A DNA stretch of 64,000 bases, taken from the NCBI RefSeq assembly GCF_000425805.1, contig NZ_AUED01000001.1:496001-560000 (forward strand), written 5' to 3'. The notes beneath the pieces were generated by a model, which was not told the DNA's origin, made no database searches, and saw only the letters and a list, made by a program, of their open reading frames with translations. Positions 8,135-18,217 of this stretch are shown piece by piece. Positions within the stretch are counted from its first letter, which is position 1, and every line of letters starts with the position of its first letter. The DNA is from Pseudomonas vranovensis DSM 16006. GTDB taxonomy: Bacteria > Pseudomonadota > Gammaproteobacteria > Pseudomonadales > Pseudomonadaceae. Made by a program: the position numbers and the translations under genes.

Positions 8135-10495
8135 GTGGAGTTACAGCAGGGCTTTGTCCTGACCCGGCATTGGCGCGATACCCCGGCAGGTACCTGCGTG
8201 GAGTTCTGGCTGGCCACCGATCAGGGCCCTCGGCGTGTGCGCTTGTCGGTGCAGACGTCGGTGGCGTTTATTCCTGCAGCACATGAGGCGCAAGCACAGG
8301 CCGTGCTGCGCGGTGAGCGCGATGTGAGCCTGCGCCCGCTGGGCCTTCGCGACTTTGAACAGCGCCCGGTGCTGGGCCTCTACTGCCGCCAGCACCGTCA
8401 GTTGATCCAGCTGGAAAAGCGCCTGCGCGCCGCTGGAGTGCAGGTCTACGAAGCCGATATCCGTCCGCCGGAGCGCTACCTGATGGAGCGCTTTATCACC
8501 GCGCCGGTCAACTTCAGCGGCACGCCAGATGAGCACGGCGTGCTGCACGATGCCCAGCTCAAGCCCGCCCCCGACTACCGCCCGACACTGAAACTGGTGT
8601 CCCTGGACATCGAAACCACCGAACGCGGCGAACTCTATTCCATTGCCCTCGAAGGCTGCGGCCAGCGCCAGGTGTACATGCTCGGGCCTGCCAATGGCGA
8701 CGCCCGGGGCATCGATTTCGACCTGGAGTATTGCGACAGCCGCGGCCAATTGCTTGAGCGTCTGAACCACTGGCTGGCCGTACACGACCCGGATGCGATC
8801 ATCGGTTGGAACCTGGTGCAGTTCGACCTGCGCGTGCTGCACGCTCACGCCCAGCAGTTGCAGGTGCCGCTGCGCCTGGGACGCGAGGGCGAGGTGATGG
8901 AGTGGCGCGAGCATGGCAGCCGTACGCACTTTTTTGCCGGTGCCTCGGGACGCCTGATCATCGACGGCATCGAGGCGCTGCGCTCGGCGACCTGGAGCTT
9001 TCCCTCGTTCAGCCTGGAGAACGTTGCCCAGACTCTGCTCGGCGAAGGCAAGGCCATCGATACCCCGTACCAGCGCATGGATGAGATCAACCGCATGTTT
9101 GCCGAGGACAAGCCGGCCCTGGCCCGCTACAACCTCAAGGACTGTGAGCTGGTTACACGCATTTTTGCCAAGACCGAACTGCTGACCTTTTTGCTGGAGC
9201 GTGCCACGGTCACCGGGCTACCGGCTGATCGCAGTGGTGGTTCGGTGGCTGCGTTCTGCCATTTGTATATCCCCCTGATGCACCGCCAGGGTTTTGTTGC
9301 ACCCAACCAGGGCGAGCGACCGGACGAAGCCAGCCCCGGTGGCTTTGTCATGGATTCGCGGCCGGGCTTGTACGAGTCGGTGCTGGTGCTCGACTACAAG
9401 AGCCTGTACCCGTCCATCATCCGCACCTTCCTGATCGACCCGCTGGGGTTGGTCGAAGGCTTGCGTGCGCCGGATGACGAAAGCTCGGTGCCGGGGTTTC
9501 GCGGCGCACGCTTCTCGCGTACCCAGCATTGCCTGCCTGCGATTGTCGAGCGCGTATGGCAGGGGCGCGAAACGGCCAAGCGCGACCACAACGCGCCGTT
9601 GTCCCAGGCCTTGAAGATCATCATGAATGCGTTTTATGGCGTACTGGGCTCCAGTGGCTGCCGCTTTTTCGACCCGCGCCTGGCCTCGTCGATCACTATG
9701 CGTGGCCACGAAATCATGCGCCGCACCCGCGAGTTGATCGAAGCTCAGGGTTATACCGTGATCTATGGCGACACCGACTCCACCTTCGTCTGGCTCAAGC
9801 GTGCCCATGACGAGGCCGATGCCGATGTCATCGGCCGGCGCCTGGTACAGCAGGTCAACCAGTGGTGGCGTGAACACCTGCGTGGTACCTACGGCCTGGA
9901 CAGCGCCCTGGAGTTGCAATACGAGACCCACTACAAGCGCTTCCTGATGCCGACCATCCGCGGTGCCGAGGAGGGCAGCAAGAAGCGCTATGCCGGGCTG
10001 GTGCAGCGCAGTGATGGGCATGAAGAAATGATCTACAAGGGCCTGGAAAGCGTGCGTACCGACTGGTCGCCGCTGGCCCGGCAGTTCCAGCAGGAACTGT
10101 ACGAACGGATATTCCGCCGCCAGCCCTACCAGGCGTACGTGCGCGAATACGTGCGCAAGACCCTGGCCGGTGAGCACGATGAGCTGCTGATCTACCGCAA
10201 GCGCTTGCGCAGACCCCTGGCTGATTACCAGCGCAACGTACCGCCCCATGTGCGGGCGGCGCGAATGGCTGATGACTACAACCAGCGCCAGGGGCGCCCG
10301 CGCCAGTACCAGAATGGTGGGTGGATCAGCTATGTGATTACCGTGGCCGGGCCCGAGCCATTGGAGACCCGGCACGCGGCCATCGACTATGACCATTACC
10401 TGACCCGCCAACTGCAACCGGTGGCCGATGCCATCCTGCCGTTTGTGCAGGATGATTTTTCGGCCTTGATCGATCGGCAGATGGGTTTGTTCTAG
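8135..10495 (+). CDS. polB: DNA polymerase II (family B)
   Basis: Replicative-type family B polymerase of 786 aa, the normal length for bacterial Pol II, used in SOS-associated restart and translesion synthesis. Seen: the 3'-5' exonuclease motif Exo [15 protein letters not shown] near residue 160, motif [14 protein letters not shown] near 425, motif [13 protein letters not shown] near 500 and motif [11 protein letters not shown] near 547. All catalytic acidic residues are present. The gene stands alone after the MFS gene, 41 bp downstream. No convincing LexA box was recognised in the short upstream gap. Confidence 0.97.
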   Translation: MELQQGFVLTRHWRDTPAGTCVEFWLATDQGPRRVRLSVQTSVAFIPAAHEAQAQAVLRGERDVSLRPLGLRDFEQRPVLGLYCRQHRQLIQLEKRLRAAGVQVYEADIRPPERYLMERFITAPVNFSGTPDEHGVLHDAQLKPAPDYRPTLKLVSLDIETTERGELYSIALEGCGQRQVYMLGPANGDARGIDFDLEYCDSRGQLLERLNHWLAVHDPDAIIGWNLVQFDLRVLHAHAQQLQVPLRLGREGEVMEWREHGSRTHFFAGASGRLIIDGIEALRSATWSFPSFSLENVAQTLLGEGKAIDTPYQRMDEINRMFAEDKPALARYNLKDCELVTRIFAKTELLTFLLERATVTGLPADRSGGSVAAFCHLYIPLMHRQGFVAPNQGERPDEASPGGFVMDSRPGLYESVLVLDYKSLYPSIIRTFLIDPLGLVEGLRAPDDESSVPGFRGARFSRTQHCLPAIVERVWQGRETAKRDHNAPLSQALKIIMNAFYGVLGSSGCRFFDPRLASSITMRGHEIMRRTRELIEAQGYTVIYGDTDSTFVWLKRAHDEADADVIGRRLVQQVNQWWREHLRGTYGLDSALELQYETHYKRFLMPTIRGAEEGSKKRYAGLVQRSDGHEEMIYKGLESVRTDWSPLARQFQQELYERIFRRQPYQAYVREYVRKTLAGEHDELLIYRKRLRRPLADYQRNVPPHVRAARMADDYNQRQGRPRQYQNGGWISYVITVAGPEPLETRHAAIDYDHYLTRQLQPVADAILPFVQDDFSALIDRQMGLF

Positions 10496-10506
10496 CTTGC
10501 CTGTGG

Positions 10507-10626
10507 GAGCAACTGCCTTGAACCATGACCGCTGCGCGCTCGATCGCAGGCTATCGGCAGCGGCTACACCATCATGTGTAGCCGCTGCCGAGGCACGAGG
10601 CTGCGATCGACCGCAAAGCGGTCGTA
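10507..10626. repeat. Palindromic intergenic repeat, copy A
   Basis: Intergenic element after polB with nested inverted arms: outer CGATCGCAG (10541-10549)/CTGCGATCG, and an inner perfect 15-bp stem at 10555-10569 and 10576-10590 with a 6-nt loop. A second copy with the same TGTAGCCGCTGCCGAGGCAC core lies at 17132-17245. It could act as a terminator hairpin. The rest of 10496-10683 holds no gene. Confidence 0.75.
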
Positions 10627-10683
10627 ATCCAGGCACCACCTGCCAGGCACGCTGCACTGGCCTCCTCGCTGGCAAGCCCGCTC

Positions 10684-11184
10684 CTACACGCCCCGGATCA
10701 ACCCCAGGGCCAACATCAACCAGGCAGCCGCCGCCAGCGCGGTCACCGTGCGCACATGGTTCCAGCGGTTCCACCCCGGCACATAGCGCTGCCAGGCCGC
10801 AGCGGCCTCGGCACTGCCCGGATCAAGCTTGGCCAGGGCCTGGTTTTTCGGCACGTTGAACAGCATCGTCACCACGACATTGCCCGCCAGGTACAACGCG
10901 CTACCAATGGCCATGCACAGGCTGCCCGGCAGCGGCCAGCGCTGGTAGGCCCAGATCAACAACCCCACGCTGGTCAGCGCCGTGCCGAAGAACAAGGCCA
11001 GGAACAACCGGTTGAGCACCACTTGGTTGATCGACTGCATGGCCGTCACCGCACTTTGTTCGGGGATGCGCTCCAGGGCTTTCATCACGAAGTTGGAGAA
11101 GGCGAAGAACAGCCCGCCCATCAAGCCACAGCCCAGGGCGGTGGCAAGTATCAGCAGCAACAGCAGGATTTCGACAAGGCTCAT
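10684..11184 (-). CDS. DUF1772 (anthrone-oxygenase-like) membrane protein
   Basis: Four-helix integral membrane protein of 166 aa. The first helix is followed by GGLFFAFSNFVMKALERIP, the signature of the DUF1772 / anthrone oxygenase family, and the late FNVPKNQALA and YVPGWNRWNHVRT segments are also conserved there. No enzymatic role has been shown for the bacterial relatives that I can name. The start at 11184 (MSLVEILL) puts the first helix at the N-terminus; an in-frame ATG at 11217 adds 11 residues. It is monocistronic. Confidence 0.85.
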   Translation of the reverse strand: MSLVEILLLLLILATALGCGLMGGLFFAFSNFVMKALERIPEQSAVTAMQSINQVVLNRLFLALFFGTALTSVGLLIWAYQRWPLPGSLCMAIGSALYLAGNVVVTMLFNVPKNQALAKLDPGSAEAAAAWQRYVPGWNRWNHVRTVTALAAAAWLMLALGLIRGV

Positions 11185-11403
11185 GGTCCAGTCCTTCGGC
11201 AGCGGGGTGACAGGCATGGCTGACAGCTTCAGCTATCCTCAGATTCAGATGTCAGCCGTCTCTGGACGAGGCGAAGGTTCTACTTGGAAATCGGAAGTTA
11301 CCTTTGGCCAGCCCACGGAATTCGTCCTGTAGTTTAGGCTCGCACCTCGGATCTTTCGACGCGATCTGTAGTCTTTGATGCATGGAATTTGAAGGAGATG
11401 CGC

Positions 11404-11952
11404 ATGCTCGTCCGGTCACTGACCCTCGCCACCTTGCTGGCCATTGCCGGCCCCGTCCTCGCTGACGACGCCCCCCTGACCCAGGACCTGTACAAGTCCC
11501 GCCCCTTGATTGTGATCGCCCCCAGCACCGCCGACCCGACCCTGCGCGGCCTGAACGAAGCGCTCAAGGACCCGGCCACCAAGAAGGCCTTCGATGAACG
11601 TAGCCTGGTGCTCTACAGCGTTGCCGGCATGGTCGGCAAGCGCGATGACAAGAACCTTGAACAACAGACCACCATGGCCCTGATCCGTGAGCTGAAGCTG
11701 GGGGCGCGTGCCGGCACCCAGGTGATTCTGGTCGGCAAGGATGGCGAGAAGCATGTGATCGAGCACGATGGCTCGGTCGAACCTGAATCGATCTTCAAGG
11801 CAGTGGACGAATTGCCCGCTGCCGAGAAGGCGGTTACCCCACCGACCGTGGCAGCTCCCGTGGCAGAGGCAAAGCCGGGCAAAGATGGCAAGCCGGCCAA
11901 GCCTGCCAAACCCGCGAAGCCGGCCGCGCCTCCAAAACCGCTGGAAGACTGA
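11404..11952 (+). CDS. DUF4174-like secreted protein with Lys/Pro/Ala tail
   Basis: A 182-aa protein with a clear signal peptide (LVRSLTLATLLAIAGPVLA then ADD), so periplasmic. Residues 20-130 look like the thioredoxin-like DUF4174 domain (RPLIVIAPS..., then TQVILVGKDGEK). The last 45 residues are low-complexity Lys/Pro/Ala repeats (PAKPAKPAKPA), a flexible and possibly wall- or nucleic-acid-interacting tail. A GAAGGAG ribosome-binding site at 11391-11397 fits ATG 11404 rather than the ATG at 11398 or the TTG at 11389. The function is unknown. Confidence 0.8.
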   Translation: MLVRSLTLATLLAIAGPVLADDAPLTQDLYKSRPLIVIAPSTADPTLRGLNEALKDPATKKAFDERSLVLYSVAGMVGKRDDKNLEQQTTMALIRELKLGARAGTQVILVGKDGEKHVIEHDGSVEPESIFKAVDELPAAEKAVTPPTVAAPVAEAKPGKDGKPAKPAKPAKPAAPPKPLED

Positions 11953-11970
11953 GCCCTGCAGCGAAGGGGC

Positions 11971-13137
11971 TCAGGACACCGTGGTCCAGCAGCCCTGGTC
12001 CTGGTCGGAGCGCACACACGCCTCAATGAAAGCCATGCCGCGCAAGCCGTCTTCGGCGTTCGGACACAGACGCACCAGTGGGGAGCTTGGGCGTTGCTCG
12101 CGTCGCGCCCGGATCAGCTCGGCGGCGTCGCTGTAGATGTTGGCGAAAGCTTCGAGCAAGCCTTCCGGTTGACCAGCCTTGATCCGCGTAGCCTGCTTCG
12201 CTGCATCGCTTAGCCAGGCTTCGCCACGGCGCAGTACCTGATGGGGCTGGTCCTGATGACGCAGCTCCAGGCGTTCCGGCTCTTCCTGGTGCCAGTACAG
12301 CGAGCCGGTCGAGCCGAAGACCCGGATCTGCAAACCATGTCGATGACCAGCGGCGACAAAGCTTGCCCAGAGCATCCCGCGGGCGCCACCGTTCAGGCGC
12401 AGCTTTACATGAGCGTTGTCGTCGGAGCGGCGTCCCGGCACCAGGGTGCTGAGTTCGGCAGAAACTTCGCTGATTTCCTGGCCGGTGACAAAGCGCAGCA
12501 ACTGGTGGGCGTGTACGCCAACATCGGCGAGTACCGACGAGGTGCCAGCCTGACTTGGGTCGGTGCGCCAGGCCAGGCTCTTGACCCCTTGCTGCTCCAG
12601 CGGGTGGGTGCCGAAGGCGCTGGCGTGCTCGACCTGCACCAGGCGCACCTCGCCAATCGCACCCCGGGCGATCAGCTCCCGGGCTTCGCGGATCATCGGA
12701 TAGCCACTGTAGTTGTGCGTGAGCAATTGCAGCGCCGGGCCCTGACGCACCCGCTCGACCAGTGTTCTGGCCTCGTCCAGGCTGGTGGCCAGGGGCTTGT
12801 CACAGATCACATCGATGCCGTGTTCGAGAAAGGCCAGGCTCGCTGGCACATGCACGGCATTGGGCGCCATGATCGCTACCGCCTGGATACCGTCGGCGCG
12901 CCCGGCTTCGACCCGGGCCATCTGCGCAAAGTCGCTGTAGATACGTTCTGGGTCCACGCCGTAGGCCTGCGCGGCAGCCAGGTTGCGCTGCGGGTCGCGG
13001 GCAAACACCCCGGCGACCAGCTCGAAGTGCCCGTCAAGGTGAGCGGCGTAGCGGTGGGTGGCGCCGATCGACGACTCCAGGCCGCCACCAACGAAACCCA
13101 GGCGCAGCCGTTGGCTGGGGTTGGCGAGTGTTTTCAT
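11971..13137 (-). CDS. Gfo/Idh/MocA-family NAD(P)-dependent dehydrogenase
   Basis: Sugar- or cyclitol-type oxidoreductase of 388 aa. An N-terminal Rossmann fold with [18 protein letters not shown] is followed by the family catalytic EKP-like motif in the form [15 protein letters not shown] and a C-terminal alpha/beta substrate domain. It oxidises a hydroxyl group on an unidentified polyol, inosose or carbacycle. It is the last gene of the four-gene leftward operon and overlaps aroQ by 4 bp. Context suggests catabolism of a quinate-, shikimate- or inositol-like compound. Confidence 0.88.
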   Translation of the reverse strand: MKTLANPSQRLRLGFVGGGLESSIGATHRYAAHLDGHFELVAGVFARDPQRNLAAAQAYGVDPERIYSDFAQMARVEAGRADGIQAVAIMAPNAVHVPASLAFLEHGIDVICDKPLATSLDEARTLVERVRQGPALQLLTHNYSGYPMIREARELIARGAIGEVRLVQVEHASAFGTHPLEQQGVKSLAWRTDPSQAGTSSVLADVGVHAHQLLRFVTGQEISEVSAELSTLVPGRRSDDNAHVKLRLNGGARGMLWASFVAAGHRHGLQIRVFGSTGSLYWHQEEPERLELRHQDQPHQVLRRGEAWLSDAAKQATRIKAGQPEGLLEAFANIYSDAAELIRARREQRPSSPLVRLCPNAEDGLRGMAFIEACVRSDQDQGCWTTVS

Positions 13138-13589
13138 GCATCACCTCCTTGTTGTGCGCGCAGTTCACGGGCGAAATGGTCGATGGCCAACACATAGCCG
13201 TGGGTACCGAAGCCGGCCAGCACCGCCTTGGCCACCAGCGACACATAGGAGTGGTGGCGGAAGGCTTCGCGGCGGTGAACGTTGGAAATATGCACCTCGA
13301 TCACCGGTACTTCGGCAGCGATCAGTGCGTCGTGAATGGCCAGCGAGGTGTGAGTCCAGGCGCCAGGGTTGATAACGATACCGGCCACCCGGCCACGCGC
13401 CTGGTGAATCCAGTCGATCATCTGGCCTTCGTGGTTGGTCTGGTGAAACTCCAGGGCCAGGTCCTGGCCGCTGGCGGCCTGTTCGCACAGGGCCTGGACA
13501 TCGGCCAGGGTTTCCCGGCCATAGACGTCGGGCTGACGCAGGCCAAGCATGTTCAGGTTGGGGCCGTTGAGCACGAGCAGGGTGGTCAT
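13134..13589 (-). CDS. aroQ: 3-dehydroquinate dehydratase, type II
   Basis: Type II dehydroquinase of 151 aa, converting 3-dehydroquinate to 3-dehydroshikimate in the cytoplasm. Seen: NGPNLNMLG at the N-terminus, the DVYGRE loop with the catalytic tyrosine, [10 protein letters not shown], and [19 protein letters not shown] with the catalytic histidine. It overlaps both neighbours by 4 bp. Placed between two dehydrogenases and a transporter, it is more likely a catabolic copy (quinate or shikimate breakdown) than the housekeeping biosynthetic one. That role is inference. Confidence 0.93.
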   Translation of the reverse strand: MTTLLVLNGPNLNMLGLRQPDVYGRETLADVQALCEQAASGQDLALEFHQTNHEGQMIDWIHQARGRVAGIVINPGAWTHTSLAIHDALIAAEVPVIEVHISNVHRREAFRHHSYVSLVAKAVLAGFGTHGYVLAIDHFARELRAQQGGDA

Positions 13590-14980
13590 GGGTGCAGATT
13601 TCCCGTCAGTGAGGTGGCGCGCAGGGCGTCATAGGTGGGTTTGTCCAGGGCGACGGCATCACCGCGGCCAAGTTGATCCAGGGGGGTGCGGTAGGTTTCC
13701 GGCGCACTCCAGGCAGCGATAGCCGAGATCGCGGTCACTACGCAGGTGATGCTGCCGATCAGCAGCGGCACGTTGTCCGAGCCAGGCGGTGCCACGGCGG
13801 TAAACAGGGCCGGGAGCAGGGCGGTGAACATGTAGCCGACGTTCTGGGCAATGGCCATGGCCGACACCCGATAGTGGGTCTGGAACTGCTCGGGAAAAAA
13901 GCTGGGGAAAATCGCGTTGTAGCCCTGGTAGATCATTCCCCACATCAGCAGCGAGGCGGCGAAGGCCAGCGGCAGGTTGTGCAGGCTGATCGCATACAGG
14001 TACAGGAACGACATCAGGCCGCAGCCCAGCGCACTGCCGATGATCAGCGGCCGGCGTCCGACCCGGTCCGAAAGGTTGCCGACAAAGGGAATTACCAGCA
14101 CCGCGACGATATTGCCCACCACCGGAATCCACAGGTACACGCTCTTGTCGAAACCCACGCCGTAGGCCGGCTGCACCGCATAGGCGGCGCCAAACACGGT
14201 GGTCACCACCGGGATCACGTTCATCAGCGATACCCCCAGCACCACCAGCATGCCGCGCCAGCTGTACTTGAACGCATCGCGAATCGGCGAGCGTTGGCGA
14301 ACCTGCGGGTTGACCTTGCGGGTGAACGCCTGGGGTTCCTCCACCTCGCGGCGGATGATGAAGGCGGCGATCAGCACGGCGGCGCTGAGCAGGAACGGAA
14401 TCCGCCAGCCCCAGCTGTTGAATGCTTCCTCGGGCATGAAGTAGGCCAGTGGCAGGAAGATCGCCGCGGCCAATACTTGCCCGGCCTGCACCCCTTGCAG
14501 GGTAAAGCTGGCAAAGAAGCCACGTCGCCCGGGCGGGGCATGTTCAAGGATCATCGAACTCGCCCCGGCGATTTCCCCGGCCACGGCGAAACCCTGGATC
14601 AGGCGCAGCACTACCAGCAGCGCGGGCGCCCAGTAGCCGATCTGGTTGTAGGTGGGCAACAGGCCGACCGCGACGGTGGCCAGGCCCATGAGGAACATGC
14701 ACAGCAACAGCACATTCTTGCGCCCGCGGGTATCGCCCCAGTGACCGAGGAAGAAGGCGCCTACCGGGCGCGCCAGGTAACCCACGCCGTAGGTGGCGAG
14801 CGAGGCGATGATCGCCACACTGGGGTCGCTGGAAGGGAAGAAGATCTGCGGGAAGATCAGTGCCGCGGCCTGGGCGTAGATAAAGAAATCGTAGTACTCC
14901 AGGGCCGAACCGACCCAGCCACTGGCCGTGGCTTTTTTCGTTTGCTGCGTAGCGTGCAGCCCCCCGGCATGTTTGGCCAT
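13586..14980 (-). CDS. MHS-family metabolite:H+ symporter (shikimate/quinate-type)
   Basis: Major facilitator of 464 aa in the metabolite:H+ symporter group (ShiA, ProP, KgtP). [20 protein letters not shown] at residues 20-40 and the loop 2-3 motif [14 protein letters not shown] are diagnostic. It imports an organic acid or cyclitol with protons. The start at 14980 has a GGAGAC ribosome-binding site; the longer in-frame reading upstream is not needed. The 4-bp overlap with aroQ ties it to dehydroquinate metabolism, so quinate or shikimate is the favoured substrate. Confidence 0.88.
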   Translation of the reverse strand: MAKHAGGLHATQQTKKATASGWVGSALEYYDFFIYAQAAALIFPQIFFPSSDPSVAIIASLATYGVGYLARPVGAFFLGHWGDTRGRKNVLLLCMFLMGLATVAVGLLPTYNQIGYWAPALLVVLRLIQGFAVAGEIAGASSMILEHAPPGRRGFFASFTLQGVQAGQVLAAAIFLPLAYFMPEEAFNSWGWRIPFLLSAAVLIAAFIIRREVEEPQAFTRKVNPQVRQRSPIRDAFKYSWRGMLVVLGVSLMNVIPVVTTVFGAAYAVQPAYGVGFDKSVYLWIPVVGNIVAVLVIPFVGNLSDRVGRRPLIIGSALGCGLMSFLYLYAISLHNLPLAFAASLLMWGMIYQGYNAIFPSFFPEQFQTHYRVSAMAIAQNVGYMFTALLPALFTAVAPPGSDNVPLLIGSITCVVTAISAIAAWSAPETYRTPLDQLGRGDAVALDKPTYDALRATSLTGNLHP

Positions 14981-15020
14981 TGGGTGTCTCCGTTTGTTGT
15001 TGTTATGGAGGTACGGCGGG

Positions 15021-16073
15021 TTAAAGCGATTCGGTGAGTACGGTCTGGCCGCTGCGGGCAGCCTGGGCAATGGCATCGACGATCTGCAGGTTGCGCAGGC
15101 CGTCAAGCACGGTCACCAACGGTTGGGCCTCGCCGCGTATCACCTGACAGAAGTGCCCCAGCTGGCGTTGCAGCGGGTCGGCCTGCTCCAGTGTCGCCAC
15201 AGCAGTGCTGAAGGGCTTCCACCAGGAGCGGTCTTGATCGCGCTGGTAGTACTTCAGGCGCATGGTCGGGATCGACAACGAGCCACGGGTGCCGGTTATC
15301 ACGTAGCAGTCTTCGTCGGCATAGCTTGGGTAATCGAGATTCTCCCGGGCGGTCTGCTCCCAGCTTCGGGCGCAGGCGGCGGTGTCCGAGAGCATGAAGG
15401 TGCCCAGGGCGCCACTGGCGAAGCGCAGGCTGATGGCGATGCTGTCTTCCACGGCAAAGCTGCGGGTGGCGCTGGAGGCCTGGGCCTGCACGGCAACGAT
15501 CTCGCCGCACAGCGAACGCAGGTTGCCGATCTCGTGGATCAGGTTGATCAGCACCGGTCCGCCCCCGGCTTCGCGGCGCCAGGGCGCGGCGTCGAAGTAA
15601 TCATCGGGCTTGTAGAACAGGGCGCTGCCCATCACCGCCACGAGGTTGCCGAGGACGCCCTCGGCGATGACCTCGCGGGCCTTGTCGAGAATCGCGCTGT
15701 GGGCGCGATGGTGGCCCACCAGCAGTCGTGCGCCGCGTTGCTCGGCGATGGCCAGCAGGCGCTTGCCTTCTGCGAGGCTGTGAGCCACCGGTTTTTCGAT
15801 CAGCGCGGCCACGCCTTGCTCGACGCAGGCCAGGGCGCCTTGAACATGCAGTTGATTGGGCGTAGCGAGGATGACTCCGTCCGGGCGCTGTTCGGCGAAC
15901 AACTGTTCCAGCGAGGCGTACAACGGCACCCCGGCGGCCAGGGCCAGTGCTGCGGCGGCCGGTGCCGGATCGACCAGCGCGCAGAGTTGGCAGGTGGTGC
16001 TGGCCTGGATCAGTTCGATGTGACGACGGCCGATCAGGCCGGCGCCGGCGACGGCAATGCGTAGGGTGGTCAT
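15021..16073 (-). CDS. Gfo/Idh/MocA-family dehydrogenase (second copy in operon)
   Basis: NAD(P)-dependent oxidoreductase of 350 aa. It has the Rossmann motif AVAGAGLIGRRHIE at the start, the catalytic-motif lysine in AALIEKPVAHSLAEGKRL, and the C-terminal GFO_IDH_MocA_C domain. It is the first gene of the operon, 40 bp before the MHS transporter, and divergent from the LysR gene at 16166. It is not closely similar to the dehydrogenase at 11971, so the pathway probably has two separate oxidation or epimerisation steps on a ring substrate. Confidence 0.9.
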   Translation of the reverse strand: MTTLRIAVAGAGLIGRRHIELIQASTTCQLCALVDPAPAAAALALAAGVPLYASLEQLFAEQRPDGVILATPNQLHVQGALACVEQGVAALIEKPVAHSLAEGKRLLAIAEQRGARLLVGHHRAHSAILDKAREVIAEGVLGNLVAVMGSALFYKPDDYFDAAPWRREAGGGPVLINLIHEIGNLRSLCGEIVAVQAQASSATRSFAVEDSIAISLRFASGALGTFMLSDTAACARSWEQTARENLDYPSYADEDCYVITGTRGSLSIPTMRLKYYQRDQDRSWWKPFSTAVATLEQADPLQRQLGHFCQVIRGEAQPLVTVLDGLRNLQIVDAIAQAARSGQTVLTESL

Positions 16074-16165
16074 GGCGCTCTCATTGTTCTTGTGTGGACA
16101 AGGCTGACCGCGGCGGCGGTTTTGTGAGAGGCTAATAAAAAACGCTGGGGAGATAATCGGGCTGA

Positions 16166-17110
16166 ATGAAGAATCAGAATGCGCTATTAGCGAATAATGA
16201 TCCGCTGCTGCGCGACCTGCAGTTGTTCTGTGAAGTGGCCCGGCGTTCGAGTTTCATTGCCGCAGCCACCGAGATAGGGCTGTCGCCGGCTCACGTCAGC
16301 AAGCGTATCGCCACCCTGGAGACGCTGCTGGGGGTGAAGTTGTTCAACCGCACCACGCGACGGGTAAACATCACCAGCGATGGCGAGGCAGCCTTCATCT
16401 GGGCGCAGAAGATCCTCGAGAACGTCGAGTCGATGCTCGAGTCGCTGTCCGGGGCGCATAGCGAGCCGCGCGGTACCTTGCGCATCAGCACCAGCCTGCG
16501 CCTGGGGCGCGAGCATGTCGCCCCGATCTTGTCGTTGCTGCGCAAGCGCCATCCGAACCTGGATGTCTGGCTGGAGCTGATGGACCGTCGGGTGGACCTG
16601 ATCGGGGAGAACTTCGACATTGATATCCGCGTGGGGGAGGTGCAGGAAAAGCACCTGATCGCTCATCGTATTGCTGAAAACAAGCGCGTGCTGGCAGCGG
16701 CACCCGACTACCTGGCGCGCCGCGGCCCGGTGCGGGTACCGGCGGAACTGGCGCAGCAGGACTGCCTGTTGTTTCGCAGCCGCGACGACCGCTTCGGGGT
16801 ATGGCGACTGACCGGTCCGGGCGGCGCCGAGACGGTCAAGGTCACCGGGCCCATGGCGGCCAACCACAGTGACATCGTGCGCCAGTGGGCATTGGACGGC
16901 CACGGCATCATCATGGCGTCCTACTGGGATGTGGTCAGTAATCTTGAGGATGGATCGCTGGTGCGGGTGCTGCCGGCGTACTACCAGCCGGCGGATGTCT
17001 GGGCGGTGACCGCAGCGCGCTCGAGCAGCTCGGCCAAGGTGCGCAGTTGCGTGGCATTTCTGCGCGAGCAACTGGCCGAGGGGCCCTATGCGTTGGCGGT
17101 GGGTGGGTGA
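16166..17110 (+). CDS. LysR-family regulator of the dehydroquinase operon
   Basis: LysR-type regulator of 314 aa. The N-terminal HTH is FCEVARRSSFIAAATEIGLS followed by PAHVSKRIATLETLLGVKLF; the C-terminal effector domain belongs to the CrgA-like group. It faces the four-gene Gfo/Idh-MHS-aroQ-Gfo/Idh operon across 92 bp and most likely activates it in response to the pathway substrate. Confidence 0.92.
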   Translation: MKNQNALLANNDPLLRDLQLFCEVARRSSFIAAATEIGLSPAHVSKRIATLETLLGVKLFNRTTRRVNITSDGEAAFIWAQKILENVESMLESLSGAHSEPRGTLRISTSLRLGREHVAPILSLLRKRHPNLDVWLELMDRRVDLIGENFDIDIRVGEVQEKHLIAHRIAENKRVLAAAPDYLARRGPVRVPAELAQQDCLLFRSRDDRFGVWRLTGPGGAETVKVTGPMAANHSDIVRQWALDGHGIIMASYWDVVSNLEDGSLVRVLPAYYQPADVWAVTAARSSSSAKVRSCVAFLREQLAEGPYALAVGG

Positions 17111-17131
17111 CCGCGTGGGTGTGGGAACTGA

Positions 17132-17245
17132 CTTGAGCCACGACCGCTGTGCGGTCGATCGCAGGCAGTCGCCAGCGGCTACACTGGTTTCTGTAGCCGC
17201 TGCCGAGGCACGAGGCTGCGATCGACTGCGCGGCAGTCGCCAGGC
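17132..17245. repeat. Palindromic intergenic repeat, copy B
   Basis: Second copy of the element at 10507-10626. Outer arms CGATCGCAG (17156-17164)/CTGCGATCG (17216-17224); inner stem CAGCGGCTACA (17173-17183)/TGTAGCCGCTG (17192-17202). It lies between the convergent LysR gene and the 17255 gene, a position typical of a bidirectional terminator. Confidence 0.75.
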
Positions 17246-17254
17246 AGGCGCTAT

Positions 17255-17686
17255 TCAGTCGCCTGCCTGAACCTGCAGTACCAGTTGCCCGTCAAAGCTA
17301 CGGACCAACCCGCTGGCCAGCAGCAGGGGCACCAGGCGCTTGTGCAGTTGCGGTTCGACGAAGGCGCGCAGGGTGTCCAGGTCCAGATTGCCCAGCGGCG
17401 ACAGCTCGGCCTTGGTGTACGACAACCAGGCTTTCCTCAGTACCAGCAACACATCACTGCCTGAGGTCGTGGCAAAGCGGCGATTGACCGTCTGGCCTTG
17501 CAGGTCGAAGGTGTGCGCATGCTCGTAACCCGACTCGTCACCGGCGGTGGCCAGGCAGCGGCTGCAGCGGCAAGGGCCGTCGCCGAAGGCTTTTTGCAGG
17601 TAGCTGTTGAAATCCACCACAGGCTTGAGGCCCAGGCGCTTGTCGACCTCGAACAGGTCCGAGGTCAGATGTTGTTCAGCGGTCAA
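17255..17686 (-). CDS. Conserved-looking hypothetical protein with CxCxxC motif
   Basis: A soluble protein of 143 aa with no signal peptide or membrane segment and a family I do not recognise. A cysteine cluster GPCRCSRCLATAG near residues 37-50 could bind a metal or iron-sulfur centre, or form a redox site. The C-terminal half is helical and Leu-rich. Codon usage matches its neighbours and it ends in a repeat-bounded gap, so it looks like a genuine standalone gene. Confidence 0.65.
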   Translation of the reverse strand: MTAEQHLTSDLFEVDKRLGLKPVVDFNSYLQKAFGDGPCRCSRCLATAGDESGYEHAHTFDLQGQTVNRRFATTSGSDVLLVLRKAWLSYTKAELSPLGNLDLDTLRAFVEPQLHKRLVPLLLASGLVRSFDGQLVLQVQAGD

Positions 17687-17841
17687 TGTCGTTTCCCTGA
17701 TTGATCATGGCGGGCGCGCACAATACCAGCCTTTGCCGGCGCCGGATGTCGAAGTGCGCGGGATTTTTGTGCGCCAGTCCTTTACCCTAGGCGCCCGCGT
17801 GCGTCAGTAGACGCCGATCTATCCGTCGTTGGAGTTCAAGC

Positions 17842-18129
17842 ATGTACAACTACACAGCCACCGTGACCGTCAGCGACGACTTGCACGAAGACGTCGAAGC
17901 GGTGGAAAACGTCGCGATCCGGGTCGGCCTTGAAGCGGTGACCGAAACCCTGAAAAAGGTGCATTTTGTCGGTGCCCTGGCAGCACCCGACAAGGCCACG
18001 CACATTTGCGTCACCTTGGACAACGGCCTGAGCTACTACGGCCCGATCGTCAACGGTCATGCCGAGCTCGAAGGCGGCTGGATCGCCTTTGAATGCGACA
18101 TGCTCACCCCTCAAGAACTCGGCCTGTAA
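17842..18129 (+). CDS. Small soluble hypothetical protein
   Basis: A 95-aa acidic protein starting MYNYTATVTVSDDLHEDVEA. It has no membrane segment or recognised motif; the pattern suggests a compact alpha/beta fold (beta strand, helix, beta-rich half with YYGPIVNGHAELEGGW). It is preceded by a GGAG-type ribosome-binding site (GTTGGAGTTCAAGC then ATG). Its strand and spacing do not tie it to a neighbour. The function is unknown. Confidence 0.7.
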   Translation: MYNYTATVTVSDDLHEDVEAVENVAIRVGLEAVTETLKKVHFVGALAAPDKATHICVTLDNGLSYYGPIVNGHAELEGGWIAFECDMLTPQELGL

Positions 18130-18217
18130 CGTTCATCCCCTCGCGACCCAGCCATCGGCCTTGGTTGTATGCTGTAGGTCGCAGGCAAATCCTGGCTGCG
18201 CAGCCGGAGTGCCGGGA

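Noticed and set aside
11821-11952. Sequencing-error or tandem-repeat artefact in the Lys/Pro/Ala tail of the DUF4174 protein
   Set aside because: The frame stays open to a proper stop, and Lys/Pro/Ala tails are common in this genus; nothing indicates an artefact.
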